Assembly: GCA_037576215.1 (NCBI GenBank) | Contig: JBANDB010000020.1 | Coordinates: 992,001-1,056,000 of the forward strand | Length of the DNA stretch: 64,000 nt | DNA from: Armillaria gallica | Taxonomy: Eukaryota > Basidiomycota > Agaricomycetes > Agaricales > Physalacriaceae | Reading direction: 5' to 3' | Part shown: one piece after another, positions 47,040 through 57,549 of the stretch | Layout: each line of letters begins with the position of its first letter | Position numbering within the stretch: position 1 is the first letter of the stretch | Notes under the pieces: generated by a model | The model's database searches: none | Told to the model about the DNA's origin: nothing | Seen by the model: only the letters and a program-made list of their open reading frames with translations | Made by a program: the position numbers and the translations under genes

Positions 47040-49105
47040 ACAGGATAACAGCATCTCTTCAGCCACTTTGTTTATCGATGACACTGAACCAAAGCCTCGA
47101 GTAGAAGAAAGTACTGGTTGAACGAATATCAGACCGAGCCGGGTATTGCCAAAAGTGCTCTCCTTTTGCCATCATCACCGTCATTACTTCATAGGACTCT
47201 CGTTGTCCCTTCCTCCTAGTTTGCCTCATATCTATTTCATCACTTCTTTAAAATAATGTCTCAACTGCTCCTTGCTCTCCTCCCATTTGATTTCTCCCCG
47301 TGAATGCAGCTTGAAGCTCTTGGATTGGGGGTGTCTTTTTGTTCAGTGAAACGTATGTGGCAGTTGTTTTACTTGCTAGTCTTGATACTGACGGTTACTG
47401 ACTTTCAGACCATCTAATGTCTGAAAGGCTCTTTGCCTCTTTATTTCCGTTCATTCTCAAACCATGACTAATTGCGGCATCGACTGGATCTTCAAAATTT
47501 TACACCAGTAAGCAAATGGCAATTCACGTCGAGGGTCACATAGTATCCATTCTTTTATGGTATGCAGGCTACTCCTTTCTCAGTACTATTATCTGACTGA
47601 CTCTTGACATGGCTCTTTCGACTAGTATTCCTTTCAAGGCACCGCATTGACGAGAAGAGCCTGTCCATTTTTGATATTGTGATGATGGCTGCCCAGGAGA
47701 TCACCATGATAAGACCGGTTATGACTTGATGGAGGACGAGAGGGCGGGATCTACAGTCTGTGATTCTTCCTTGAACCGTGCTTTGCATGACGCCATAGCT
47801 GAAGGCCGTTAACAGATTGAATTGGAAGTCGCTCATCGAGAGGCACTTACATGTGAGTCATTACGTTGTGTATGTAGGATCTTTTCTCTCACTGAGATTT
47901 TCGATTCAAGAGTCACTTAACCACCCCGGTGTCCTTATCCTGGGTACAGGTGATGTGAACTCTAGCATATTATACTGACTGCAAGCGTTTCATGATGGGG
48001 CTTCCAGCAAGTAAGAGGCATTCATCGTCGCCATCGTGAAATCTTCAGCGTCAACCAACGACATCCATACCTGACAATGCCACACATCGATCTGCCTGAT
48101 ACCTATTTCCTGCCTAAACATGCTCTATGTCCACCGCATCATTATCCCTGGCGGTCATTCCAGATAATGTGTGTGCCATCATTTTAATTCCCTCCTTCTC
48201 CCCGTCGCTTATCTGCACTTTGCCTGTGTCTGGCAGGGTGACGGAGCCGAGTTTAAGCTACATGCTGTGGAAGCGAGATTTGACATGGGATGGTTGTAGG
48301 TAACATAGGGACGACCTCAACAGGGGACGAAAAGATGGCATGTCAAGTACAATGAGGAAGAAATAGAAGGCCATCCTGAGATTCAGGATAGAGCATCCCC
48401 ATGACATGGCTACCAAGCAGTCGATGTTTCATTGTAGTGCGCCATATCACCTTGGCCGGAATTCCTGGAAGTTACTTTTCACGGTTCGAATACCCATCAC
48501 GATGAACCTTTCCTTCCTTGGAGCTGATATTGTCTTTGGAAGGAAGACTGACGGTTGGTTGGTAAGGCATGTAAATTGGTAGGTTGATGTTCGGACAAGG
48601 AGTAAAGGTTAACATTACCGAGCCTAGTATATAGGATAACCTTCATGGGTTCGAATCCCCAGATCCGGATCAACGAATCCAAAAAAAGCTTTCTTTTGCC
48701 CCATTCATTTCCTCAAAAGTTCCGTTCAGATATGCAAACTCTGTATGGTTAGTATGTTCATCTTTGCTGTACCTTGGAAATATATGTGTGTGCCTTGAAA
48801 GATGACCACAATTTATGTATCTCAAGGTCCCTTTTTGAGGTCACCTCTGTGTACCCTGTTTATGTAGCAGGTAACATCATCCATCTTCCGGCAGCTCAGG
48901 GTTCCATTCCCTCTGCCTGTCATCATATTCTTGTGAGTGCTATTTTTGTTCCAAGCACTATGATAGCACATCACCTTCTTTCTCTGCTTGTATAGTAGTT
49001 GATGGAAGCTATTGAAGTTATGTCTTCCCTACATGGAAGGATGCACTGGACAGATGAGTGACACAAATATATCCCAATGCTCAGTTGAATTGGCCATTGA
49101 AAATA
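47040..49105 (+). repeat. R copy 8 and Q copy 4 with shared segments
   Basis: R core traces lie at about 47,128-47,430. The block at about 47,630-47,670 is shared with 26,320-26,360. Q sequence (about 48,550-49,105) has B boxes GGTTCGAATCC (48648-48658) and GGTTCCATTCC (48900-48910). The Q match ends exactly where the TIR element begins at 49106, in a 'ggccattgaaaata' context equivalent to 27,306-27,320. Confidence 0.5.
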
Positions 49106-50202
49106 GGGCACGTAGAATTCTGCATTTGCATTTGCGTTTTCACGCATGCATTTGTCACATCTGCGTGAGCGTGACATGGATGCGTTTGTTGGCCGTCTTG
49201 TGCATTCGGGCTTACAAACACCTGTTAAATTATTTTATTAGCTACAGTGTAAGTAAGACTTACTGCTTATTAGATTTATACCAAGTATGACATCAACACT
49301 GGCCATAATTAACTTTCTTTGTCATGGTAGAGTCTCTGTACAGCTGAGTCCATTAATGTTCGAGCTGGTATTTTAACTGTAAGAGCATTTGGAGGTTTTG
49401 AGAGTGTTAGTGGCCATGAGGTATGATAACCATCAGTAAAAACAACGGCACCATTACCATTCTGTTGAGGAACAAGTTGAAGAAACCAAGAAGAGACTGA
49501 GCCAAATCCTGGCTCAAAAATGACGACTTGACGGCAACCTGGCTATGCATGACTAGAATACATCATAAAAATAAATACCTGCCTAGAATGAGTGACTAGA
49601 AGCAATTACAGGTGGGATAAATTGAAGCGATCATAAGTCACCTAGTTCAACTCGGACTTGAACACATCAAACACACTGAACGCAGATTTGTCACAACACT
49701 GTCACACATCTGCGTTTAATCTCAGACACATGCATTTTCAAAAGGAAAGCATGCATGCACTATCTGAATGCTTGCGTTCAATGTTTGGACGCATGCATGA
49801 CTTATTTTTGAGATGTGTGAGTCTTTGCATTAATTTTAGAGGTGCCTGATTCACTCAAAATTGAGAATAGCATAAGTACTTCGACACCAGAGGGTACTAT
49901 ATTCATTGTGATACTAGAACTTACTAACATGCATGCATTTATAGCATTTCCAGACCATTCCACCTCATTATTGAGTCATAATAAGTCATGGAGATATCTC
50001 CAGGAAATCCAGACAAGTAAGTTTAATTTCAACAGAAAACATAATTAAGACGTATTATTGAAATGACACTAGCTATCAGATTACCATGCATCTAAATGCA
50101 TCGATCAGGGCACAAGTACGCAAGTTGAACTTATGCAAACACAGACAAACACAGTTGACGCACGCATGCACACAGGGGTCGTACGCAGAATTCTCTTGGC
50201 CC
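49106..50202 (-). mobile_element. TIR element, GGGC family member 2
   Basis: Ends are GGGCACGTAGAATTCTGC and, reverse-complemented, GGGCCAAGAGAATTCTGC. It is 1097 bp and in opposite orientation to the very similar element at 51287-52396. A conserved 75-codon frame lies on the minus strand (49533-49309). Flanks (left TTGAAAATA, right TTTTCGAAT) show no duplication, unlike other family members. Confidence 0.8.
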
Positions 50203-51286
50203 TTTTCGAATACGTCGGTGCTGCAAGTCTAATGCCATTCAGTGTATGGTACCATTCTAATGGAACCATACATAGCAAAGTTTCTTTGTTCTAGAGGAGA
50301 CGTTGTGAAAACTCTCAAGGGAAATCCGCTTTTCATCAAATCCGATAGGCCTGGCACTGTACTTTAACAGTGTGGTTGCCTTTACGTTGCATTGTCGTGT
50401 ATGGAGACTGGTATAGCTTGTCTCTTTATTTTCCCCGTGGATGTTTAGATATTGCTAACCTCATTTTCTTCCTAGGCGAGATGATCTGCGCATTGTAGAT
50501 ACGAATGAATTCGGATCCGAAACCTCAGGTCTAAGTCGAATATTGTCGGCGAAGAGTGCTTATACCGGAGAGGGGATAAAAAATTAGAATGTCATAGAAA
50601 GTCTGGTCGGATTTATACCCAGAATCAAAACTTGATGATGTTTTCACTCATGAAGGAGCTGGGAGTCGAACCCAAAGTGGGCCGTTGTACTATTTTGTAT
50701 TCAGCACCTCTCACCATATGACAGCGTTCATTGGACATTTTACTCTCTGACTTGGGCTGTACGTAGCGTGATGATCTTATCTGAGAGTGGGGGACTATCA
50801 TTTGACAATACGACGCAATGTTGGGAGCATAGACTATCAACAAACGAGTCATGCTTCTGTAGCGGAAAATACTGTAAGGCGGAATGTACTCGCCTATGAT
50901 CTACTTCCCCATATCTTGGACAGCGGTTCTTCACCTGCATATGGTAAGTCCGAGTCGCTGAAAGGCTTCAGTGAAACCATTTGGATAACACAATACAGCT
51001 CACCTCAATGATATTTTCCTGCTTATGTGCTCCAGCATTTGTGTGTCTAGGTTGCACAATAGATATGCAAGGAACCTATGCTGTGCTACACTCTGTCACG
51101 ATGAGAAGCCAAAATCACACTTCTTTGCATGACATCATCTGTTGCCAGTCACGGAAAGCTACTCATGATATAGCATATCAGCTACCATCCGTTGAGCAGG
51201 AAATTTGTGGTTCACTTCTTTGTATCTAAATGATAAGTAAGCACCACTAAACGTGCTCTTCAGTTTTCGTCGACGGTCACGCATTC
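50203..51286 (+). repeat. Spacer between paired TIR elements, including W module copy 2 (5' part)
   Basis: Bases 50,203-51,020 hold no recognised gene. A minus-strand B-box-like motif lies at 50662-50672 (reverse of GGTTCGACTCC). From about 51,030 the sequence matches 22,740-22,990 and continues to the TIR element at 51287. Confidence 0.45.
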
Positions 51287-52396
51287 GGGCCAAGAGAATT
51301 CTGTGTTCGACCCCTGCGTGCATGCGTTCAACTGTGTTCGTCTGCATTTGCGTAAGTTCAACTTGCATGCGCTTGTGCCCTGATCGATGCGTTTAGATGC
51401 GTGGTCGTCTGATAGCTAGTGTCATTTCAATAATACATTGTAATTATGTTTTCTGTTGAAATTAAACTTACTTGTCCGGATTTCCTGGAGATATCTCCAT
51501 GAATTATTATGACTCAATAATGAGGTGGAATGGTCTGGAAAGGCTATAAATGCATGCATGTTAGTAAGTTCCAGTATCACAATGAATATAGTACCCTCTG
51601 GTGTCAAAGTATTTATGCTGTTCTCGATTTTGAGTGAATCAGGCACCTCTAAAATTAACGCAAAGACTCACGCATCTCAAAAATAAGTCACGCATGCGTC
51701 CAAACATTGAACGCAAGCGTTCTGATAGCGCACGCATGCGTTCCTTTTGAAAATGCATGCGTCCGAGATTAAACGCAGATGTGTGACAGTGTTGTGACAA
51801 ATCTGCGTTCGGTGCGTTTGATGCGTTCAAGTCCGAGTTAAACTAGTTGACTTATGATCGCTTCAATTTATCCCGCCTGTAATTGCTTTTAGTCACTCAT
51901 TCTAGGCAGGTATTTTATTTTTATGATGTATTCTAATCGTGCATAGCCAGGTTGCCGTCAAGTCGTCATTTTTGAGCCAGGATTTGGCTCAGTCTCTTCT
52001 TGGTTTCTTCAACTTGTTCCTCAACAGAATGGTAATGGTGCCATGGTTTTTACTGACGGTTATCATACCTCATGGCCACTAACACTCTCAAAACCTCCAA
52101 ATGCTCTTACAGTTAAAATACCAGCTCGAACATTAATGGACTCAGCTGTACAGAGACTCTACCATGTCAAAGAAAGTTAGTTATGGCCGGTGTTGATGTC
52201 ATACTTGGTACAAATCTAATAAGCAGTAAGTCTTACTTGCACTGTAGCTAATAAAATAATTTAACAGGTGTTTGTAAGCCCAAACGCACAAGACGGCCAA
52301 CAAACGCTCCATGTCACGCTCACGCAGACGTGACAAACGCATGCGTGAAAACGCAAATGCACGCACGCAAACGCAAACGCAGAATTCTATGTGCCC
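51287..52396 (+). mobile_element. TIR element, GGGC family member 3
   Basis: Ends are GGGCCAAGAGAATTCTG and, reverse-complemented, GGGCACATAGAATTCTGC; 1110 bp. Flanks are CACGCATTC (51278-51286) and TGCGCATTC (52397-52405), a 9-bp duplication with two transitions. The uninterrupted W module at 22,955-23,000 represents the unoccupied site. CpG-containing GCATGCGTT subterminal motifs are denser here than in member 2. Confidence 0.85.
51947..52180 (+). CDS. Conserved short coding segment in the GGGC-family element
   Basis: The frame after a TAG at 51944 reads RQVVIFEPGFGSVSSWFLQL, then FTDGYHTSWPLTL and ends KES with TAG at 52178-52180. It has no ATG at its start, and an AG at the 5' edge could be a splice acceptor. 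The inverted copy at 49533-49309 is open over the same 75 codons with mostly silent or conservative changes, ending in TAA. It may be a captured exon or a remnant of the element's own protein. No family recognised. Confidence 0.45.
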   Translation, partial: PGCRQVVIFEPGFGSVSSWFLQLVPQQNGNGAMVFTDGYHTSWPLTLSKPPNALTVKIPARTLMDSAVQRLYHVKES

Positions 52397-52405
52397 TGCG
52401 CATTC

Positions 52406-53200
52406 GACAACTCATACGCAGGGTCTTTGTTGTCTGAGAGGCTAATTAGATCGTCCCTTTCCATGGTATCAGGACAGAGATATTTGTTTCTCTGCACTCA
52501 TGTAGTTTATTCGCTAGGTTTACTTATGGTATGCTGTGGGTCGATTTCCCATATCCCAATAAGATCCTCATGGCCGTCTTGACTCATGAGTGTAATGTGT
52601 GGTGTGTCGAAAGATCCTTTTTAGCGTACATCTACTTGTCAGGCAGGTACTACGTTCTACGCTATTTGCTGTGAATCATATTCTCCAAGAATTGTTTTAC
52701 TAACCACATGAATGTATCCTAGGAGCCGTGAGCGTAACTGCCGAACCTTAATTTACGAGGATTCAACGAGGAATGGCGCGTGTCAGTCTCCTGATCCCTG
52801 CCTGATGCAATCATTGATCCGCGTGCACAGCCACGACATCCTTCTTTTTCTCCCCCACTATGTTGGTCACCCGTCTCATTAAGAGTGCTGCTACCCAATA
52901 GTAAGAGACAATGTTCGCCAGGATAGACGATGGGTACATATTAATGTAAGCGGGAACTGGTGAGTAAACAAGCTGCTGGGAACGATGAGTACCGCTCATC
53001 AGGCATTCCAAAGGCCTCGTGTCTGTATCCATGACGACTTTGCACTATCCCTCGCTTTCGCCTGTATTCACGCACATACAGCCATGTGTCCCGGATACTA
53101 ATTGGATGCACGTCTTTCTGTCCCAATCTCATCGGATTTACTCACTGCTGGAGACGAGATTGGGGCTTGAGGCGTATCTTTAGATCTATGCGCACAGCAA
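52406..53200 (+). repeat. W module, copy 2 (3' part)
   Basis: Continues the match to 22,985-23,460 after the TIR element: 'gggtctttgttgtctgagaggctaatta', 'gccgtgagcgtaactgccgaacc' and 'tcagtctcctgatccctgcctgatgcaatc'. No intact frame. Confidence 0.5.
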
Positions 53201-54005
53201 TTCTCGGCATGGTGCTTGTTGTACCCAGTGACGCCTCCTTACTAGTTACTACTCGCCCCTCAATACACCTGTTCGACCTCGCCACTCTCATACATCATCT
53301 ACTTCACCAATCCCGATTCCGTCCGGGCTTTCAGTCTCACAGGGAACGCAACCCCAATGACAGAGCTCGTCATTTCCTTCGGAAGGATGTTACCATCGTC
53401 TTTGACATCAAACAGAAACATAACCCAAACCTCTTTTCCTTCGATACTAGGCGCCGAGCTTCTATCAGGTCCCTCTCTATAACCGCGGGCGGGTCCTTTA
53501 ACTTCGGTCTCTCATCCTTTCCTTCGGTCTTTGCGCCAGATATGCCATGTTCTCTCAGGCTCCCTTGTCCGCCTGATTCTCGAGAATAGTATGGATGCAC
53601 ACCAGGATGTGTTCCGCATCGGTCTGTCTTCCGTATAACGGATACCGACAACCATACAATACGGCGATGATGCGCAGCCCTAAGTATGGTGTCTGTGGTC
53701 ACTGTGGATGGGGATTATGCGAATCCACAGGACCTGCAAAGCTATGTAGGTCCTGATGTCCTCCAAATGCCAATGTGTGCTTTCTTTGGGATCTCTCCAT
53801 GTTAACGACGTGGAGGTGCGCGGTGCAGGTTCGTCTCTCTGTATCTGACCTTGTAGTAACTAACGAGCTAGAACTAGATGAAGGATGTATGCGTATCGGC
53901 CTATCCTTAGGCGGCTCACAGAAGCCATGTTCGTAATAAGAAGATTACATGATGTAATAGACAGATGTAATACATCTGGCTGTGACGTCTTGCATGTGAC
54001 GCGCG
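53200..54005 (+). pseudogene. F-box-like protein pseudogene, copy h
   Basis: The F-box start (about 53,262) is frameshifted, with IIYFTNPDSVRAFSLT in one frame and HFLRKDVTIVFD...KQKHNPNLFSFDTR in another. LRR-like IRSLSITAGG follows. Remnants of the second exon lie near 53,975-54,010. Broken. Confidence 0.5.
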
Positions 54006-54235
54006 CTTTGCGAATCTACAAACTATTTTGGATAACTCCATAAGCAAAAATAGGAACACCCTGTATCTGACATGTTACAAAGCCGAAATTTAGCTTCTTT
54101 GTCCAAACATTCAGCGCGCCAAACGACTGTCCTCATCTAGAACAAACTGCGATAAAGCCTTGGATTTCATAATTCAGATACAGGGAATCGAACCCCCGAC
54201 CGCCCAAGGAGTAACATCTTGGTTACTGCCTTTCC
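54005..54235 (-). repeat. tRNA-like insert between F-box and A modules
   Basis: This segment interrupts the order of shared modules. On the minus strand GGTTCGATTCC (54194-54184) is a perfect B box. A T-arm-like CGGGG-TTCGATT-CCCTG can be drawn, and the first 4 bp of a possible acceptor stem (TCAG/CTGA) pair. The D- and anticodon-arm regions do not fold convincingly, so this is a tRNA-derived repeat or decayed tRNA gene. Confidence 0.4.
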
Positions 54236-54249
54236 TACTGCCTGATTGA

Positions 54250-55790
54250 CCATGCGTCTTGATGACGAGTTTGGAGATGCCGATGACATCTAGGCTGTAA
54301 TTGTCAGCTCATACAGAATGAAGGAGAGTTTTCGCGCTCTTCTGCTGCCTGAGTTCACATATTTTTCCTCCTCATGAAGAATGCTCGCCGCCCATATGCT
54401 GATGGCGAGAGACGGTACCCTAGGAGCAACCGTCGAATGACATTTTATAAGGGATAATGCATTGATGACGGTCTAATCCCACGAATGATCCGCATGCACA
54501 GCCACATCACCCTTCTTTTCTCAACCGCCACGTTGATTAGCCGTGCCGTTATGACCACGCCTCGTGCGATACCTTGCTTGTTTACTGGGCTGTCGAGAAG
54601 CCTCAGTCGAATGATTTTTGGACGCTGGAATACGCAGGACGATAGAGACAGGCTAATCTTAGTGGGATCTGGTGAGTACTTAGACTGGCTGCTTGGAATT
54701 GATGAAGACCGCTAATTTAGGATATTCTAAAGGCGTCATGTCACTATCATCCTCATTAGACTACGATCATGTGAATACAGTCGGCTTCAATCGACGATAA
54801 GAATCCGTTGCTGAGCTAGTTACGTCTTGCGGCAACATCTCAAATGTATGGACTTTGTGTACCCCTTGACTTTGCGCGCGTGTCAGTTGCTCTACTACCC
54901 AAACGCACGTCTTGAACCTCCCGCATGAACTGGTCTCGTACATCGTTGGTCTGTCTCACGCCTAATTAGAACCTCCATCACGGAACGTCACCGGCACAGA
55001 CCAGAAACACAAACGAAACCCTTTTCCCTTCGGTACTCGGTGTCTAGCCGCTATCAGGTCGCTCTCCATAATCGCGCGCGGATACTTCGACTTTTGTCTC
55101 TCATCTTTTCACTTGGTCTTTGAGTAATATGCGCTATTCATGTTCGTGTCACTCGATGTTCACGTTCCTATATCCGCATGGTTCTCGAAAGTAGGACGGC
55201 GGCTCTGGTCATTGTGATTCTCGAATCGGATGCGTGGTATGCAGAGCCACAGGACTTTGGAAGCTGTGTATCTCCCGTGTCGTTTCAATGGAGAATTTCT
55301 GTTTCGACATCATAATGCCGAAGGCTTGGACGTGTACGGTCTAGGTTCATCTCTCTGTATCTGGCCTTGTAGCAACTAACAAATACACTCCCAGGCATAG
55401 ATGGTGAATGTATGCGTGTCGACATAACTTCACGGCGACTCACAGACTCCCATAAAGTTAGCAAAGCAGAGGCTTTGTCTCGTCGATATGCACCGAGATG
55501 CGGGATGCCGTGACTTCTTACATTTGGTACCTGATTGGAGGTAAGTTCTAATTGCTCTATGCTTGAGTAGCCATATACTTCTTTGGCGCTGCAGACCCAT
55601 CCGAGTCATTTCTCTTCACGAGGAACTTGCTTTGGATATCCTACTCCCGAAAAGCATAATTCCGAGGCTTGGCAAGATGGTCTCTGCCTTTCTTGTAGTC
55701 GGACCTCTTCGTCTAGCCTCCTAAACTACATCTGGTATGTTGCGCTCGTTTTTTCAATCGTATACTGAATAATCTTAAAATCTCGAAAGC
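54250..55790 (+). pseudogene. A module (partial) plus F-box pseudogene, copy i
   Basis: The A-module match (54,250-54,790) leads into a heavily deleted F-box region (about 54,905-55,140; only LNLPHELVSYIV remains recognisable). The second exon (about 55,490-55,543, ending at a GTAAGT donor) and a leucine-rich segment to about 55,790 follow. The same A-then-F-box order is seen at 4.8-7.0 kb. Confidence 0.45.
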
Positions 55791-55794
55791 AAGT

Positions 55795-56925
55795 GTTTCC
55801 CTGATCGCGGGTATCGTTCGTCAGCAGATTCCTGGTGACTGTCATGCTGTGCACGTTGACGTTGGATAGCGGTTGAGGGTGCTAATGACATTGAGCCACC
55901 GTTGAGCTGAGATTTGTTTCTTTGCAGCCGGACGGGGGTCGACCAACACGGGGTTCGAGTGCGTATCGCTTTGCTCAAACTCACTTTATCCTGATTTCTT
56001 TTACGTCGCATACTTAGTCGTGTTCGAGCTGAATGGGGAGCGGTTAGAGGACATCTCTTTAGTCGGTCTGGACATCATTAGCGCCCTTTTTGCATTATAG
56101 AGGCGAAATGATACGTGTGTTATATATAACATCGAGTGTGGACTTCGATTTGATGATGCTCGACAACGATGAAAAATACTATCCTCCCAAGAATCGAAGC
56201 ACTAACTGGGAATCCAACCCAAGGCTACTGCAGCTCAGCTGTTACACCGCTTAAGTGTTTTGTACTCTTGCGGGTGATGTACCTCTGCGGGAGGAAGTCG
56301 AAAATCTGGCAGGCGCATGATCATCGAAGCATCAGCAAAACCAAGGATTGGTCTTACCCAGCTTGGTCTTTTTTTTTTAGCCATCTTTCCACCGCTTTAT
56401 CTTCGGTGATCGAGTCTTGGTCTTGGCAAACCGGTCTTCGGTGTCTTTCGGATCTTATCATTGGGGTGGTCTCTTTCAAATGACCGCGCATTTAGCATGT
56501 TTTCAGACTGAAACTGGAGCAATGTGCTTGTATTGTATTGATAAACTTCAAGTTATGAGCAGAGTATCTCAGGGAATCCCGGTATGACAACAATGCCATT
56601 TGTGTAAGAATAGTGCATGGACAAACTGAGGAAACAGTGGAAATGAATGCCCATGCATACCCGGCATGACAAGACTATTGGGCCAGGGACCAGTGGTAGA
56701 TGGCGGAATAGCGAAACAGCAGAACAGCATCAAAAAATTTGCTAAGTTCTTTCACAATACGCGTTCTCACCCCTATGTATGACGCATATCTTAATGAAAT
56801 TTCGGACCGGATCTACCAGCGACGCATCGAGATTATGATGTCCCCCTGAGCACTCTGTACATTCGGTGAGTTCCCCCACCCTCATCCTTCAAAACTAATA
56901 ATACTTTAATTTATATAGGACATTT
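55795..56925. other. Stretch with no identified gene; one weak tRNA-like motif
   Basis: Minus frame 56011-55775 is basic and featureless. A minus-strand GGTTGGATTCC (about 56220-56210) resembles a B box, but no A box or clover-leaf is evident. From here on the window's repeat modules are absent. Confidence 0.35.
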
Positions 56926-56927
56926 CA

Positions 56928-57430
56928 TTGAATATCGTTCCCATCCGTCGTAGGCACGCTAGGAAAGAAGGGACGAATAGTTTCCATCAGCGAGTGGGAG
57001 GTAAGTGTTACACCCTTCCATGTTGCGGCACCTCCGAATACCTACTTCTGAGGATAGAGTCGAGCTTGCGTATGTTGATGGGTGAGAAGACGTCGTCGCC
57101 CTGGTGTCGTATTCAGGCTTCAAGGTCACAGATACCTCTTGGCCTCAAAGCAACACACCTGTTCCAACACTGAAATGCACCAGGTCAGGCTCCTCCAGAG
57201 CGGTGATAGCTGCACGTAATTGATCGCATGATGTGCCGCTCACCCAAGAAATTTTGTTTGAATCTTGGAAGTTCGTCTCGAGGTGCGTATGGAGTCCTGC
57301 TATAATAGCTCTCATTCACTGTGTTAGAGTAGGACTCGGAGTTGAAGAAGGGGACGAGGCTGGAATTCATGCCCCTCAATATGCGGTATCAATTCGGCTG
57401 CTTTACGAACGACAGTACAGCACTCGTTAA
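56928..57430. other. Possible exons, strand uncertain
   Basis: On the + strand a good intron (GTGAGT near 56,868 to ATATAG near 56,920) precedes a frame ending at a GTAAGT donor (about 57,000). On the minus strand a frame reads GLHTHLETNFQDSNKISWVS and then AAITALEEPDLVHFSVGTG (about 57,330-57,165), which looks more protein-like and ends at a GT donor. The two cannot both be right. Neither is recognised. Confidence 0.3.
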
Positions 57431-57549
57431 TTCAATAAGGTGCTCTTGAAGATACGAGCTATTTTCCGCATTCCAAATTGTTCAGGATAAATTTTTTTTT
57501 TTTTTTTCGTTTAGCCGATGTTCTCTTTGATGACAGCCAACCGGAGGTG

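Noticed and set aside
54170..54240. tRNA gene on the minus strand
   Set aside because: Only the T-arm is convincing; the first acceptor pairs match but the D and anticodon arms do not.
57492..57508. T-tract as an RNA polymerase III terminator or poly(A) tail of a minus-strand retroposon
   Set aside because: No A/B boxes, upstream element body or target duplication could be linked to it.
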